Origin: Alcaligenaceae bacterium
GTDB taxonomy: Bacteria; Pseudomonadota; Gammaproteobacteria; Burkholderiales; Burkholderiaceae_B
Length of the DNA: 32,320 nt
Reading direction: 5' to 3'
NCBI GenBank assembly: GCA_029268595.1
Contig: JAJUGB010000012.1
Span: forward strand, 1 to 32,320
Both the position numbers and the translations under genes were made by a program. Shown here piece after piece: positions 15,582 to 24,636 of this stretch (positions are counted from its first letter, which is position 1; each line of letters opens with the position of its first letter). The notes below the pieces were generated by a model. It worked only from the letters and a program-made list of their open reading frames with translations. It ran no database searches and was not told the origin of the DNA.

Positions 15582-15634
15582 CCGACAGTCGCAAGGCAAC
15601 TCTTGTACCTGCCGCCCTCAACGGCCTCTGTCGG
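15582..15634. repeat. Inverted repeat spanning two divergent sigma-54 promoter candidates
   Basis: CCGACAG (15582-15588) is the exact reverse complement of CTGTCGG (15628-15634). The right arm overlaps the -24 element of the plus-strand promoter and the left arm lies at the expected start point of the minus-strand one. The same half-site sequence recurs as a close palindrome at 16102-16114. A shared regulator-binding site is possible, but chance cannot be excluded for 7-bp arms. Confidence 0.35.
15595..15610 (-). promoter_or_regulatory. Candidate sigma-54 promoter of the DUF378 gene
   Basis: The minus strand reads AGGTACAAGAGTTGCC, with exact GG-N10-GC spacing, intact TTGC and 9 of 12 consensus positions. 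Predicted start is near 15584, about 27 nt before the ATG. This is the weakest of the six sites. Confidence 0.42.
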
Positions 15635-15648
15635 GCTCGATTCTTGCA
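15633..15648 (+). promoter_or_regulatory. Candidate sigma-54 promoter of the acidic-protein gene
   Basis: GGGCTCGATTCTTGCA has exact GG-N10-GC spacing and 10 of 12 consensus positions. Predicted start is near 15659, giving a leader of about 26 nt to the ATG at 15685. It is 23 bp from the opposing site before the DUF378 gene. Confidence 0.52.
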
Positions 15649-15684
15649 TCTACCGGGTAACGCAATTTGTTATAGAGGTCTGGT

Positions 15685-15993
15685 ATGACACCGCAAGAGA
15701 AAGATGACTTGTTGTCGCAAATAGACGGTCAGGCTACGGGCAGGACCAGCCCCAAGATTGGTCCCAGCGATTCTTCCGACACGGCCAGCGAATTACCCGC
15801 CGACTTCCCCGACTCCGACAGTGACCGCCAGAACACCGGGGAAAGAGCTCAAGTCGAGAACACGACAGAACCTGAGCCGGATGATATTTCGCCCGACGAT
15901 GCTGTCTCCGAAGACGGGGCCGGGCTGTCCTACTCTCCGCCGGATCCTGCGCGCAACGGGGGAGAGGATACAGAAGATGATCTCGAACCCTAG
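15685..15993 (+). CDS. Small acidic disordered protein, unknown function
   Basis: A 102-residue protein with no recognisable domain, very rich in Asp, Glu, Ser and Pro with almost no hydrophobic residues (for example EPEPDDISPDDAVSEDG). It should be intrinsically disordered and soluble, with no signal peptide or membrane segment. AGAGG about 7 nt before the ATG and a sigma-54 candidate at a good distance support a real gene. Two other frames are also open here, so coding status is not certain. The stop codon TAG overlaps the first bases of the glgA promoter match. Its composition resembles hydrophilic, stress-induced small proteins, but no function can be assigned. Confidence 0.65.
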   Translation: MTPQEKDDLLSQIDGQATGRTSPKIGPSDSSDTASELPADFPDSDSDRQNTGERAQVENTTEPEPDDISPDDAVSEDGAGLSYSPPDPARNGGEDTEDDLEP

Positions 15994-16007
15994 GCACGCA
16001 ACTTGCC
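15992..16007 (+). promoter_or_regulatory. Candidate sigma-54 promoter of the glgA operon
   Basis: AGGCACGCAACTTGCC matches 10 of 12 consensus positions with exact GG-N10-GC spacing (GG 15993-15994, GC 16005-16006). Predicted start is near 16018, leaving a long leader of about 140 nt before glgA. It overlaps the stop codon of the acidic-protein gene. Confidence 0.6.
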
Positions 16008-16101
16008 CTAAGAGGGTCTTGGATGGCACAGAGCCAAGACAGGAGCGCCGGAACGACTGAAGCCGCTCACTCCGAAGGGCGCAAAACTGCGATTTTTATG
16101 T

Positions 16102-16114
16102 GCTGTCCGACAGC
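16102..16114 (+). other. Perfect palindrome in the glgA leader
   Basis: GCTGTC-C-GACAGC is a 6-bp perfect dyad around one base, 43 nt before the glgA start. It shares the CTGTC/GACAG half-site with the inverted repeat at 15582-15634. It is more likely a DNA site than an RNA hairpin, because a one-base loop cannot form without opening the inner pairs. Function unknown. Confidence 0.35.
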
Positions 16115-16156
16115 CAGTGGGAACGAAGGCAAGGCCTTCAATTACGGAGATAAATC

Positions 16157-17839
16157 GTGGTGTTGAAAATATTGGCAGTTACATCGGAAGCCTACCCGTT
16201 GGCAAAGACAGGCGGTCTGGGGGACGCAGTAAGCGGCCTGGCGCAAGCGCTAAGCGTGGTGTGCCCTCAGTTCACGCTGATGTTGCCCGCGTACCGTTGC
16301 GTGTGGGGACACGTATCAGAGGTCAAGGAGCTGGCTTCTCTGGTCGGTTTGCCCGGCGGAGACGCTACTTTGCTGTCTGCCCATTGCGACGAGCTGGATG
16401 TTCCAGTCCTCTTGCTGCGCAATGACAAACTTTATGATCGCGAAGGGATTTACCTGGACGAGAACGGCAACGAATACGCGGACGCTGGCCTGCGATTTGC
16501 CGCCCTCGCACAAGCCGCAGCGCGTATAGCTGAAGGCATACCGGGCGTGCCCCGGCCGGACATCGTCCATGCACACGACTGGCATGCTGCGTTGGTCCCG
16601 CTATACATGCATCAGTACCACGTGCAGGGCGTGCGCAGTGTTCTAACTTTGCACAATATCGCTTTCCAGGGGGTCTTCCCCTTGCAGCTCGCGCCCGAGC
16701 TGGGCATTGGCGAGCAGTATTGCGGACCGGACGCCCTCGAGTATTGGGGCCAGATGAACTTTCTTAAAGCGGGGCTGCGTTACGCCGATCTCATTACGGT
16801 GGTCAGCCGCAACTACGGCCGCGAGATACTGACTCCGCAATTTGGTTGCGGACTGGAAGATGTTCTGCGCGAGCGATCAAGTGATCTTGTCTCAATTCCC
16901 AACGGTATTGATACGCAGTTGTGGAACCCATCGGCAGATGCATTCCTGGAAGGCCTGAGTTTCAGCGCAGAAGACTTATCCAAAAAGGCCGTGTGCAAGC
17001 GCCGACTGCAAGAGCGTTTCGGCTTGGCTGTGGATCGTCACGCGACCATTCTGGCCATGGGCAGCCGGCTGACGACGCAAAAAATGGCTGACGTCGCGGC
17101 GCAAGCCTTGCCTCGGGCACTCGATGAGCATCCCGAATTGCAGGTTTGCATCATCGGGAAGGGCGAAAAGCCTATAGAGGCCGCCTTGAGGGCGCTTAAC
17201 GACCGCTACCCCGGGCGTTGCGCGGTCCATATCGGTTTCGAAGAGTCGCTGGCCCATTGGCTGCACGCCGGCGCCGACATCTTATTGCATGGGAGCCGGT
17301 TCGAGCCCTTTGGTCTGACGCCCCTGTATTCCATGCGTTATGGAACGATACCGATAGGCTCCCGTGTGGGCGGTATGGTAGACACCATCAACGATCCAGG
17401 CGAGGACAGCTCAAGCTGGTCGATGCGGCAGGCGAATGGCTTCCTGTTTAGCGGCGACACCCCGGACGACATGTTCGCGGCCATCCAGAGAGCATTGGCG
17501 GTCAGGCAGCAGCCAGTGGTGTGGCGGGCGATGCAGCTCAATGCCATGAGCGCCGATTATGCCTGGGACCGTACCGCCCCGGCTTATCTGCGCGCTTATG
17601 AGTCGCTGGCGCCTTCGGCAAGCTCCAAGCCTGTCACGGCAAAGAACAAGCTTGGCGCTCGTGTCGCTTCTCCGGCCACATCCCCGGTCTCGAGCCGGCC
17701 GCAAGTCGCCGTCTCGACCGGCGTGGCGCTCCAGGGCGCCGTAGGGCTGTCTGTTCCTGCGCCCGTGGCCACGCGGCGCAAGCGCAAGGCATCGAGAACC
17801 GACACCTTGGTGTCCGCGGGTAGTGCCTCCGCAGCGTAA
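16157..17839 (+). CDS. glgA: Glycogen synthase with C-terminal extension
   Basis: Transfers glucose from ADP-glucose to the non-reducing end of alpha-1,4-glucan (GT5, GT-B fold, cytosol). It has the ADP-glucose motif KTGGLGD with Lys17, HAHDWHAAL, TLHNIAFQG, IPNGID and the C-terminal FEPFGLTPLY with Glu383. In mycobacteria a related enzyme makes maltose-1-phosphate, feeding GlgE; that is possible here too. The protein is 560 residues, about 70 longer than usual. The extra tail after about residue 490 is Ala/Ser/Pro-rich with a basic RRKRK patch. The start is GTG at 16157, with GGAG 7 nt before it. It is the first gene of the operon; no glgC is in the window. Confidence 0.96.
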   Translation: MVLKILAVTSEAYPLAKTGGLGDAVSGLAQALSVVCPQFTLMLPAYRCVWGHVSEVKELASLVGLPGGDATLLSAHCDELDVPVLLLRNDKLYDREGIYLDENGNEYADAGLRFAALAQAAARIAEGIPGVPRPDIVHAHDWHAALVPLYMHQYHVQGVRSVLTLHNIAFQGVFPLQLAPELGIGEQYCGPDALEYWGQMNFLKAGLRYADLITVVSRNYGREILTPQFGCGLEDVLRERSSDLVSIPNGIDTQLWNPSADAFLEGLSFSAEDLSKKAVCKRRLQERFGLAVDRHATILAMGSRLTTQKMADVAAQALPRALDEHPELQVCIIGKGEKPIEAALRALNDRYPGRCAVHIGFEESLAHWLHAGADILLHGSRFEPFGLTPLYSMRYGTIPIGSRVGGMVDTINDPGEDSSSWSMRQANGFLFSGDTPDDMFAAIQRALAVRQQPVVWRAMQLNAMSADYAWDRTAPAYLRAYESLAPSASSKPVTAKNKLGARVASPATSPVSSRPQVAVSTGVALQGAVGLSVPAPVATRRKRKASRTDTLVSAGSASAA

Positions 17840-17854
17840 TCACCCAGGCGCGGC

Positions 17855-20800
17855 TTGCCGCGCTGCTTATTGACCTTTCTCGCGTTAATTGCCATGGCTA
17901 TCCCTGTGCCTGCTTCCGCGTCAGCCGTCCGTCGCATTGCTTATGTGGACCCAGTTAGGGACTTCCCCGGCAGCTCTTTCGACTTCGCGGCTTGGAAATC
18001 TTTGTGCGAACAAGTGCACGGTTTAGGGTTCGAGACACTGGTCGTTCCTCCGCTGTGGACGGGCGGCGAACGGCGGGATGGGGCCGTCGACGACCCGGAT
18101 CTTCACCGCTTCCCAGGGTTCGAAAAGGACACCGTCGAAGCATTGATTGCTGACTTGGCACAGATTAGCGACCGGTATGGCTTGGCTCTCATGATGGACC
18201 TGGTTCTCGACAGAGCCGTTGCTACCGGTGCGCAAGCAAATGCGCATGGAGACTGGTACGTTTCGTTGACGCAGTCTTCACTGGACCCCCGGGAAGTGAT
18301 TGCAGAATCCGGGGCAGTCCTGCTGCGCCACCATGGTGCGTCGCAAGCGGACAACTTTATCAAGACCTGGGGCGGGCGCATGGCGAGGTGGGTCCAAGCC
18401 GGGCTCGCCGGATTTCGCTGTCGGAATCCACAGGCCCTGACCGCTCGAGACTGGGCTTCGCTACGCGAGCAGACCCAGCAGGCACGACCGTCGGCGGTAT
18501 TTTTCGCGTGGACTCCGGGACTGAATCCCGGTCAACTGCAAGCCCTGCGGCCTGCAGGTTTCGACGCAGTCTTCTCGTCACTACCGTGGTGGGACTATAG
18601 AAGCGCTTGGTTGGTTCAAGAGCACGCGCGACTTTCCGATGTCGCCCCGGTTCTTGCGCCATTGACTGATGTCGATGCCTCGAGCGCAGACCCCAGTGGC
18701 GGTGAAGGGGAGGCAGCAATACGGCGCTTGTGGGCAGCCGCCATCATTGGAGATGGCGTCTTTGTTCCACTGGCCAGCGCCAATACCTTGGGCGAGGAGC
18801 CCATAAAGCGTGTTAACGAGTGGCTGGCCTTGCGTCAACATGCTCGAGATCCGTTGCGTTTGCTAAGCGGCGGATTATCGATGGCCACAGTGCTGTTCCG
18901 CAGCGGGGCTGGCGTAGTCATTAATACCAGTGATACCGAACGCGCACCCGTAGACTGGGATGCCATCCGGGCGCGGCTTCCTGAGGGCTTTGTGCACGTG
19001 CAGCCCGTCGCTCAAAGCAGCGAAGCGCAATTGGAGCCCGCAGGGTATTTGCGGTTTCTGGCTCGGGGTACCGACCTCTTGAAAATCGAGGGGGCGGTGC
19101 TAGGCGAGAAGCGCAAGACCGGCCTCGGAATGATGCGGGCTCCGCGCATAGCCATCGAAAACGTGCAGCCTTGTGTGGATGGGGGGCGATTCCCCGTCAA
19201 GACAACAGTGGGCACCCCCTGCCGGGTCACGGCCGATATTTTCGCGGATGGGCACGACATTCTGGCCGCCAGTCTTTTATGGCGCCCTGCCGACGAGTCC
19301 GAATGGCGCGAATCGCCCATGACAAAGGGGGACAACGACAGATGGTCTGGCTCGTTCACGCCGGTTCGAGTGGGGCGCCATTGCTTTACGGTGAGGGCTT
19401 GGCGCGACGAGTGGGCGACGTACCGTGAACAGTTGCAGAAGAAGCATGCGGCGGGTGTCGACGTCACCTTGGAGGTCGAAGAGGGGCGCGAATTGGTCAA
19501 GGCCGCGCTTGAACGTGCGAGGCAACAGGACGGCTCAGCGGCCCCCGTGTTGCAGGAGGTACTCGAAAAGTTGGGTTTGCCTGCTTCGGAACGCGGTGGG
19601 AATCGCCGCCGTCGACAGTCTTCGCCCATTCCAGATCCCGCTCCTCTGCCACCGGCCGAGCCGCACCACGTCGAATGGTTGACGGCCCCTGCAACCGCGC
19701 AGGCGATGCGCGAGACCGATACCCGCCAGTTCGATTCTATGGCGTCCGGCGTCTACGCTCTCACAGTCGACAGGCAACGAGCGGAATTCGCCAGCTGGTA
19801 CGAACTGTTTCCGCGCTCGCAAAGCTCGGAACCAGGCGTGCATGGGCACTTCAAAGACGTTATTGCGCAGTTGCCCCGAATTCGTCGGATGGGTTTCGAC
19901 GTCTTGTACTTTCCGCCCATTCATCCAATTGGCCGTCGAAATCGCAAGGGGCGAAATAATTCTCTGGTCGCCGGGGAAGGCGATCCAGGCAGCCCGTATG
20001 CGATCGGCTCGGAAGCAGGCGGGCATGACGCTTTACATCCCGAATTGGGCTCTCTGGCCGACTTCCAGGAGTTGCTTGCAGCAGCACGAGAGCACGAGCT
20101 TGAAGTAGCCCTTGATTTCGCCATTCAGTGTTCGCCGGATCATCCGTGGTTGAGCCGTCATCCGGAGTGGTTCGCTTGGCGGGCTGACGGAAGTCTGCGT
20201 TACGCCGAAAACCCCCCGAAGAAATACGAGGATATTGTCAATCCGGATTTCTACAGCAGTGCTTCGCCCGCGCAGCCGCAGGCGGCTCTATGGCGGCAGC
20301 TGCGTGACGTCATTCTGTTTTGGGTAGACCAGGGAGTGCGCATATTTCGCGTCGATAACCCTCACACCAAGCCCCTGCCATTCTGGGAATGGGTGATCGG
20401 TGAGGTGCAAGGCGCGCATCCGGATGTGATTTTCCTTTCGGAAGCGTTTACGCGTCCGAAGATGATGTATCGGCTGGCCAAGCTTGGTTTCACCCAGTCC
20501 TACACCTACTTCACCTGGCGAAACAAAAAACAGGAGCTCACCGATTACCTGTTGGAGCTGGACTCTGAACCGGTACGGAGTTTCTTTCGGCCTAATTTTT
20601 TTGTTAATACGCCCGACATCAATCCCTTCTTTCTCCAGACATCGGGGCGGCCCGGCTTTCTTATACGCACTGCTCTAGCAACGCTTACGTCGGGATTGTG
20701 GGGCATGTATAGCGGCTTCGAGTTATGTGAGGCCCACGCGTTGCCCGGCAAAGAGGAATATCAGGACTCTGAAAAATACCAGCTGCGCAGCTGGGATTGG

Positions 20801-21223
20801 GATCGGCCGGGAAACATTGTCCAGGAGATCACTCGGCTTAACTGGATCCGGCGCATCAGCCCGGCTTTGCAAAGCAACAAGAACATCCGCTTCCACAACG
20901 TGGACAACGAACAGATTCTGTTCTTCTCTCGTTGGACTCCCGAGCGCGACAACATTGTGCTGGCCGCGATAAGCCTGAATCCTCATGCCTCAGAGGCCGG
21001 CACTTTGGAGTTGCCGCTATGGGAGTGGGGTTTGCCGGATCACGCCACCGTTGAGCTGGAGGACCTATGGGACGGGCATGTGTTCTCGACCTCTGGGAAG
21101 CACTATTGGCTGCGATTGGACCAGCATAGGCCCTTCGTGGTGTGGACCTTGCGAAGCGCCGTCAATGCCACCGGCCCGGCCTTGCGCCGCCCTCCTGTTG
21201 ATCACATTAGGGACGCAGGTTGA
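17855..21223 (+). CDS. glgE: Alpha-1,4-glucan:maltose-1-phosphate maltosyltransferase with N-terminal amylase-like domain
   Basis: GlgE (GH13) moves maltose from maltose-1-phosphate onto glycogen. The protein is 1122 residues, far above the roughly 670 of the mycobacterial form. Residues about 26-425 resemble a degenerate GH13 barrel (RRIAYVDP, LALMMDLVLDR, then AGFRCRN in place of the catalytic Asp motif). From 431 comes the GlgE N-terminal domain (RIAIENVQPCVDGGRFPVK), and the catalytic domain follows with nucleophile Asp834 in RVDNPHTKP and acid/base Glu863 in LSEAFTRPK. The TTG start at 17855, 15 nt after glgA, has a weak ribosome site. It yields a signal-peptide-like start (LLTFLALIAMAIPVPASASA) that is odd for a cytosolic enzyme; ATG at 17894 is the alternative. 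Confidence 0.9.
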   Translation: MPRCLLTFLALIAMAIPVPASASAVRRIAYVDPVRDFPGSSFDFAAWKSLCEQVHGLGFETLVVPPLWTGGERRDGAVDDPDLHRFPGFEKDTVEALIADLAQISDRYGLALMMDLVLDRAVATGAQANAHGDWYVSLTQSSLDPREVIAESGAVLLRHHGASQADNFIKTWGGRMARWVQAGLAGFRCRNPQALTARDWASLREQTQQARPSAVFFAWTPGLNPGQLQALRPAGFDAVFSSLPWWDYRSAWLVQEHARLSDVAPVLAPLTDVDASSADPSGGEGEAAIRRLWAAAIIGDGVFVPLASANTLGEEPIKRVNEWLALRQHARDPLRLLSGGLSMATVLFRSGAGVVINTSDTERAPVDWDAIRARLPEGFVHVQPVAQSSEAQLEPAGYLRFLARGTDLLKIEGAVLGEKRKTGLGMMRAPRIAIENVQPCVDGGRFPVKTTVGTPCRVTADIFADGHDILAASLLWRPADESEWRESPMTKGDNDRWSGSFTPVRVGRHCFTVRAWRDEWATYREQLQKKHAAGVDVTLEVEEGRELVKAALERARQQDGSAAPVLQEVLEKLGLPASERGGNRRRRQSSPIPDPAPLPPAEPHHVEWLTAPATAQAMRETDTRQFDSMASGVYALTVDRQRAEFASWYELFPRSQSSEPGVHGHFKDVIAQLPRIRRMGFDVLYFPPIHPIGRRNRKGRNNSLVAGEGDPGSPYAIGSEAGGHDALHPELGSLADFQELLAAAREHELEVALDFAIQCSPDHPWLSRHPEWFAWRADGSLRYAENPPKKYEDIVNPDFYSSASPAQPQAALWRQLRDVILFWVDQGVRIFRVDNPHTKPLPFWEWVIGEVQGAHPDVIFLSEAFTRPKMMYRLAKLGFTQSYTYFTWRNKKQELTDYLLELDSEPVRSFFRPNFFVNTPDINPFFLQTSGRPGFLIRTALATLTSGLWGMYSGFELCEAHALPGKEEYQDSEKYQLRSWDWDRPGNIVQEITRLNWIRRISPALQSNKNIRFHNVDNEQILFFSRWTPERDNIVLAAISLNPHASEAGTLELPLWEWGLPDHATVELEDLWDGHVFSTSGKHYWLRLDQHRPFVVWTLRSAVNATGPALRRPPVDHIRDAG

Positions 21224-21240
21224 GGAGCGAAGAGGAATCC

Positions 21241-24200
21241 ATGGTAATAAGTCAAAAAACTCAAACAGCCAAGACAAGGACGCTATCGCGCAACGAGCCG
21301 CTCTGGTATAAGGACGCGGTAATTTATCAGTTGCATGTGAAGTCTTTTTTTGACTCCAACGACGACGGCGTGGGCGACTTCCCGGGCTTGATCAGCAAGC
21401 TGGATTACATCGCCGGCCTTGGAGTCAACACCATCTGGCTATTGCCGTTCTACCCCTCGCCCAGGCGGGACGACGGATACGATATTGCTGATTATCGGGG
21501 CGTTCATCCGGAATATGGCAGCTTGGCCGACGTGCGCCGCTTTATCCGCGCTGCCCACGAACGAGGCCTCCATGTCATCACCGAACTGGTGGTCAACCAC
21601 ACTTCGGATCAGCATCCCTGGTTTCAAAGAGCTCGCCGCGCGAAGCCGGGCTCGGTAGCACGCGACTATTACGTCTGGTCGGACAACGATCAGGCCTACT
21701 CAGGTACGCGCATTATTTTTTGCGACACGGAAAAATCCAACTGGACCTGGGACCCGGTCGCCAAAGCGTATTTCTGGCACCGCTTCTATTCGCATCAGCC
21801 CGATCTCAATTACGACAATCCTCATGTGCTGCGCGAAGTGATCAGCGTGATGCGCTATTGGCTGGACATGGGCGTCGATGGTCTTCGTCTGGATGCCGTT
21901 CCGTATCTCGTGGAGCGCGAGGGCACTAATAACGAGAACCTGCCGGAAACCCATGCTGTCTTGAAGCAGATACGTGCCGTGATGGACGAGCACTACCCGG
22001 ACCGTCTGCTGCTGGCTGAAGCCAACCAGTGGCCCGAAGATGCTCAGGAGTATTTCGGAGATGGGGACGAATGCCATATGTCGTTCCATTTTCCCCTGAT
22101 GCCCCGTATGTATATGGCCATAGCGCGCGCCGATCGTTTCCCCATCACGGACATCATGCGGCAAACGCCGGAAATCCCCGAAAACTGTCAGTGGGCCATC
22201 TTCCTTCGTAACCATGACGAGCTGACGCTCGAAATGGTGACCAGTAACGAACGCGACTATTTGTGGGACTTTTATGCCGCCGACAGGCGCGCTCGCATCA
22301 ATCTTGGCATTCGTCGTCGACTCGCGCCCTTGATGGAGCGTGATCGCCGTCGGATCGAGCTGATGAAAAGCTTGCTGTTTTCCATGCCGGGTACCCCGGT
22401 CTTGTACTACGGCGATGAAATCGGCATGGGCGACAATATCCACTTGGGCGACCGGGATGGCGTTCGGACACCCATGCAGTGGACGCCGGACCGCAATGGC
22501 GGTTTCTCGCGGGCCGATCCCGAGAGGCTCTTGCTACCGGTTTTGATGGGGCCGCTATACGGCTATGAGGCCGTGAACGTGGAAGCCCAGGAGCGCGACC
22601 CTCACTCCTTGCTCAACTGGACGCGCCGTATGTTGGCCAAGCGCCAGCAAACTCACGCGTTCGGGCGCGGCACACTTCGATTCTTGTACCCAGGCAATCG
22701 CAAGATACTGGCCTATCTTCGAGAGTATGAAGGTCAGGTATTGCTGTGCGTGGCAAACCTGTCGAACGCGGCCCAACCTGTGGAGTTGGAATTAAGTTCC
22801 ATGGCGGGGCGGGTGCCTGTCGAGCTGCTGGGCGGTACGCCGTTTCCTACGGTAGGCGAGCTTCCCTATATGCTCACACTCCCGCCGTACGGCTTCTATT
22901 GGTTCGACTTGAGCGCCAAGGCGTCGCCCCCGGGTTGGCACGTTTCGCCTCCCGATATGGTGCCCGAGTTCGTCACTCTAGTGATGCGTCGTCGCGCAAC
23001 CGGCCATGTACCGATGGAGGGCACGCGCAACACCCTGTGCAAAGAAGTATTGCCGTCGTACTTGCAACGCCAGCGATGGTTTTCACGCGGGCAGGGCATC
23101 GATTCGGTCCGGATGCATTACTCAATCACTTTGCCGAAGCAACCCAATTTTTATTTGGCCGAGTTCTCCGTCAAGGCGGGCACGGTTACCCACGACTACT
23201 TCATCCCCCTTGCGCTGAGCTGGGGAGAGAGTCCGCCTGCCATGCAGCTACAGCACGCCATGGCGCGCATACGTGGCGGCGCCGAGGTCGGATATTTGAC
23301 AGATGCCGGCACGGTGCCCGCCTTTGCACTGACACTGCTTGACTTGATGCGCCAAGAGGCAACGATACAGCTGGAGGAGGCGGCGTCGCGCCTGGAGTTC
23401 CGTGCCGAGTCGGGATTGGCGGAGTTGCCCCAACCTACAGAGGATGAGGTCGACTGGTTCCACGGCGAGCAATCGAACAGTTCAATTTTGCTTGGGCAGT
23501 CCACGATACTCAAGCTGCTGCGACACGTGGTCTCGGGCTTACACCCTGAAGCGGAGATGACTCGCTATCTCACACGGGCTGGCTATTCGAATAGCCCGGC
23601 GCTTCTGGGCGAAGTCGCTCGAGTGGATGAGCAAGGGCGTCCACATACATTGGCTCTTTTGCACGAACGCGTTCCAAACCAGGGGGACGCATGGGGTTGG
23701 ACCCTTGATTACCTGAAGCGCACTCTGGAGAGCGCCGCCTTAACCGGCGAGAGCGAGCTCGACTACAACGAAGAACTCGCGGGGTACATATCGGTCGCCC
23801 ACACCATCGGGTTGCGTTTGGGTGAACTGCACGGCGTCCTGGCACAAGCAAGCGACGACCCGGCCTTCAATCCAGAGGTGGCGGGCGAAGCGGAAGGCCG
23901 TCGCTGGGCAAAGGACATTCGTGCGATGTTCACAAACGCGCTCAAGGCCCTACGCGAACGCGCTGAGGAGTTGTCGTCAGCCGCGCGGAATCAGATCGAT
24001 GTTTTGATCGGTTTAGAGCAGACCCTGCTACAAGCCATAGACCAGGCCGCCCAACGGGTCAGCGGTGTTCCGCGGATTCGCATCCACGGCGACTTCCATC
24101 TTGGCCAGGTCCTGATTTCACAAAACGATGTGTACCTCATTGACTTTGAAGGCGAACCTGTGCGGTCGCTGGATGAACGGCGAAGCAAGAGTTACGGTTG

Positions 24201-24636
24201 GCGCGATGTGGCAGGCTTGATGCGCTCCTTCGACTATGCGGTGGCCAGCTTTGCCGATGTTGACGCACTGACGCCCGACGAAGAAACCGAGGCCGAAGAT
24301 AGCGAGCGGTCCGATGCCACCGAAGGCGGCGGCCTGGCCCTGCCGGACACGCCCTTGCTGAAGCAGCGGCGCAACGCCTTGCTGTCCCAGTTTAGAGAAA
24401 GCGCCTGCACTTCTTTCTTGAGTGGATACCGAGAAGGTGCATCGCAGGGCGCTCCGCAATTGTTGAGTGGAGACCAGGCGGTCTTGTTGGATTTGGCCTT
24501 GTTCGAGAAGGCTGCTTACGAAGTGTGCTACGAGGCGGCTCATCGTCCTCAGTGGATTCCCATCCCCTTGGCCGGATTGACAAGACTGGCTCACCGCTTG
24601 GTCGACCAGAGCGACGGAGGGCAAGTGGATGGCTGA
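21241..24636 (+). CDS. treS: Trehalose synthase fused to maltokinase
   Basis: A bifunctional 1131-residue protein. The N-terminal GH13 part (about 1-560) interconverts trehalose and maltose. It has LRLDAVPYL with nucleophile Asp218, [11 protein letters not shown] with Glu260 and RNHDELTLE with Asp326. The C-terminal part (about 600-1131) is maltokinase (Pep2 type), making maltose-1-phosphate with ATP. It begins [12 protein letters not shown] and has the kinase loop HGDFHLGQ (Asp951) and IDFEGEP (Asp968). The fusion channels trehalose toward GlgE, the gene just upstream. The ATG at 21241 follows GAAGAGGA and is preferred to a TTG at 21220. It starts 17 nt after the glgE stop and overlaps glgB by 8 nt. 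Confidence 0.97.
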   Translation: MVISQKTQTAKTRTLSRNEPLWYKDAVIYQLHVKSFFDSNDDGVGDFPGLISKLDYIAGLGVNTIWLLPFYPSPRRDDGYDIADYRGVHPEYGSLADVRRFIRAAHERGLHVITELVVNHTSDQHPWFQRARRAKPGSVARDYYVWSDNDQAYSGTRIIFCDTEKSNWTWDPVAKAYFWHRFYSHQPDLNYDNPHVLREVISVMRYWLDMGVDGLRLDAVPYLVEREGTNNENLPETHAVLKQIRAVMDEHYPDRLLLAEANQWPEDAQEYFGDGDECHMSFHFPLMPRMYMAIARADRFPITDIMRQTPEIPENCQWAIFLRNHDELTLEMVTSNERDYLWDFYAADRRARINLGIRRRLAPLMERDRRRIELMKSLLFSMPGTPVLYYGDEIGMGDNIHLGDRDGVRTPMQWTPDRNGGFSRADPERLLLPVLMGPLYGYEAVNVEAQERDPHSLLNWTRRMLAKRQQTHAFGRGTLRFLYPGNRKILAYLREYEGQVLLCVANLSNAAQPVELELSSMAGRVPVELLGGTPFPTVGELPYMLTLPPYGFYWFDLSAKASPPGWHVSPPDMVPEFVTLVMRRRATGHVPMEGTRNTLCKEVLPSYLQRQRWFSRGQGIDSVRMHYSITLPKQPNFYLAEFSVKAGTVTHDYFIPLALSWGESPPAMQLQHAMARIRGGAEVGYLTDAGTVPAFALTLLDLMRQEATIQLEEAASRLEFRAESGLAELPQPTEDEVDWFHGEQSNSSILLGQSTILKLLRHVVSGLHPEAEMTRYLTRAGYSNSPALLGEVARVDEQGRPHTLALLHERVPNQGDAWGWTLDYLKRTLESAALTGESELDYNEELAGYISVAHTIGLRLGELHGVLAQASDDPAFNPEVAGEAEGRRWAKDIRAMFTNALKALRERAEELSSAARNQIDVLIGLEQTLLQAIDQAAQRVSGVPRIRIHGDFHLGQVLISQNDVYLIDFEGEPVRSLDERRSKSYGWRDVAGLMRSFDYAVASFADVDALTPDEETEAEDSERSDATEGGGLALPDTPLLKQRRNALLSQFRESACTSFLSGYREGASQGAPQLLSGDQAVLLDLALFEKAAYEVCYEAAHRPQWIPIPLAGLTRLAHRLVDQSDGGQVDG

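Noticed and set aside
15735..16060. Alternative frames on both strands over the acidic-protein gene
   Set aside because: They lack ribosome sites or run through the glgA promoter. The chosen frame has a ribosome site and a promoter candidate, although coding status stays less certain.
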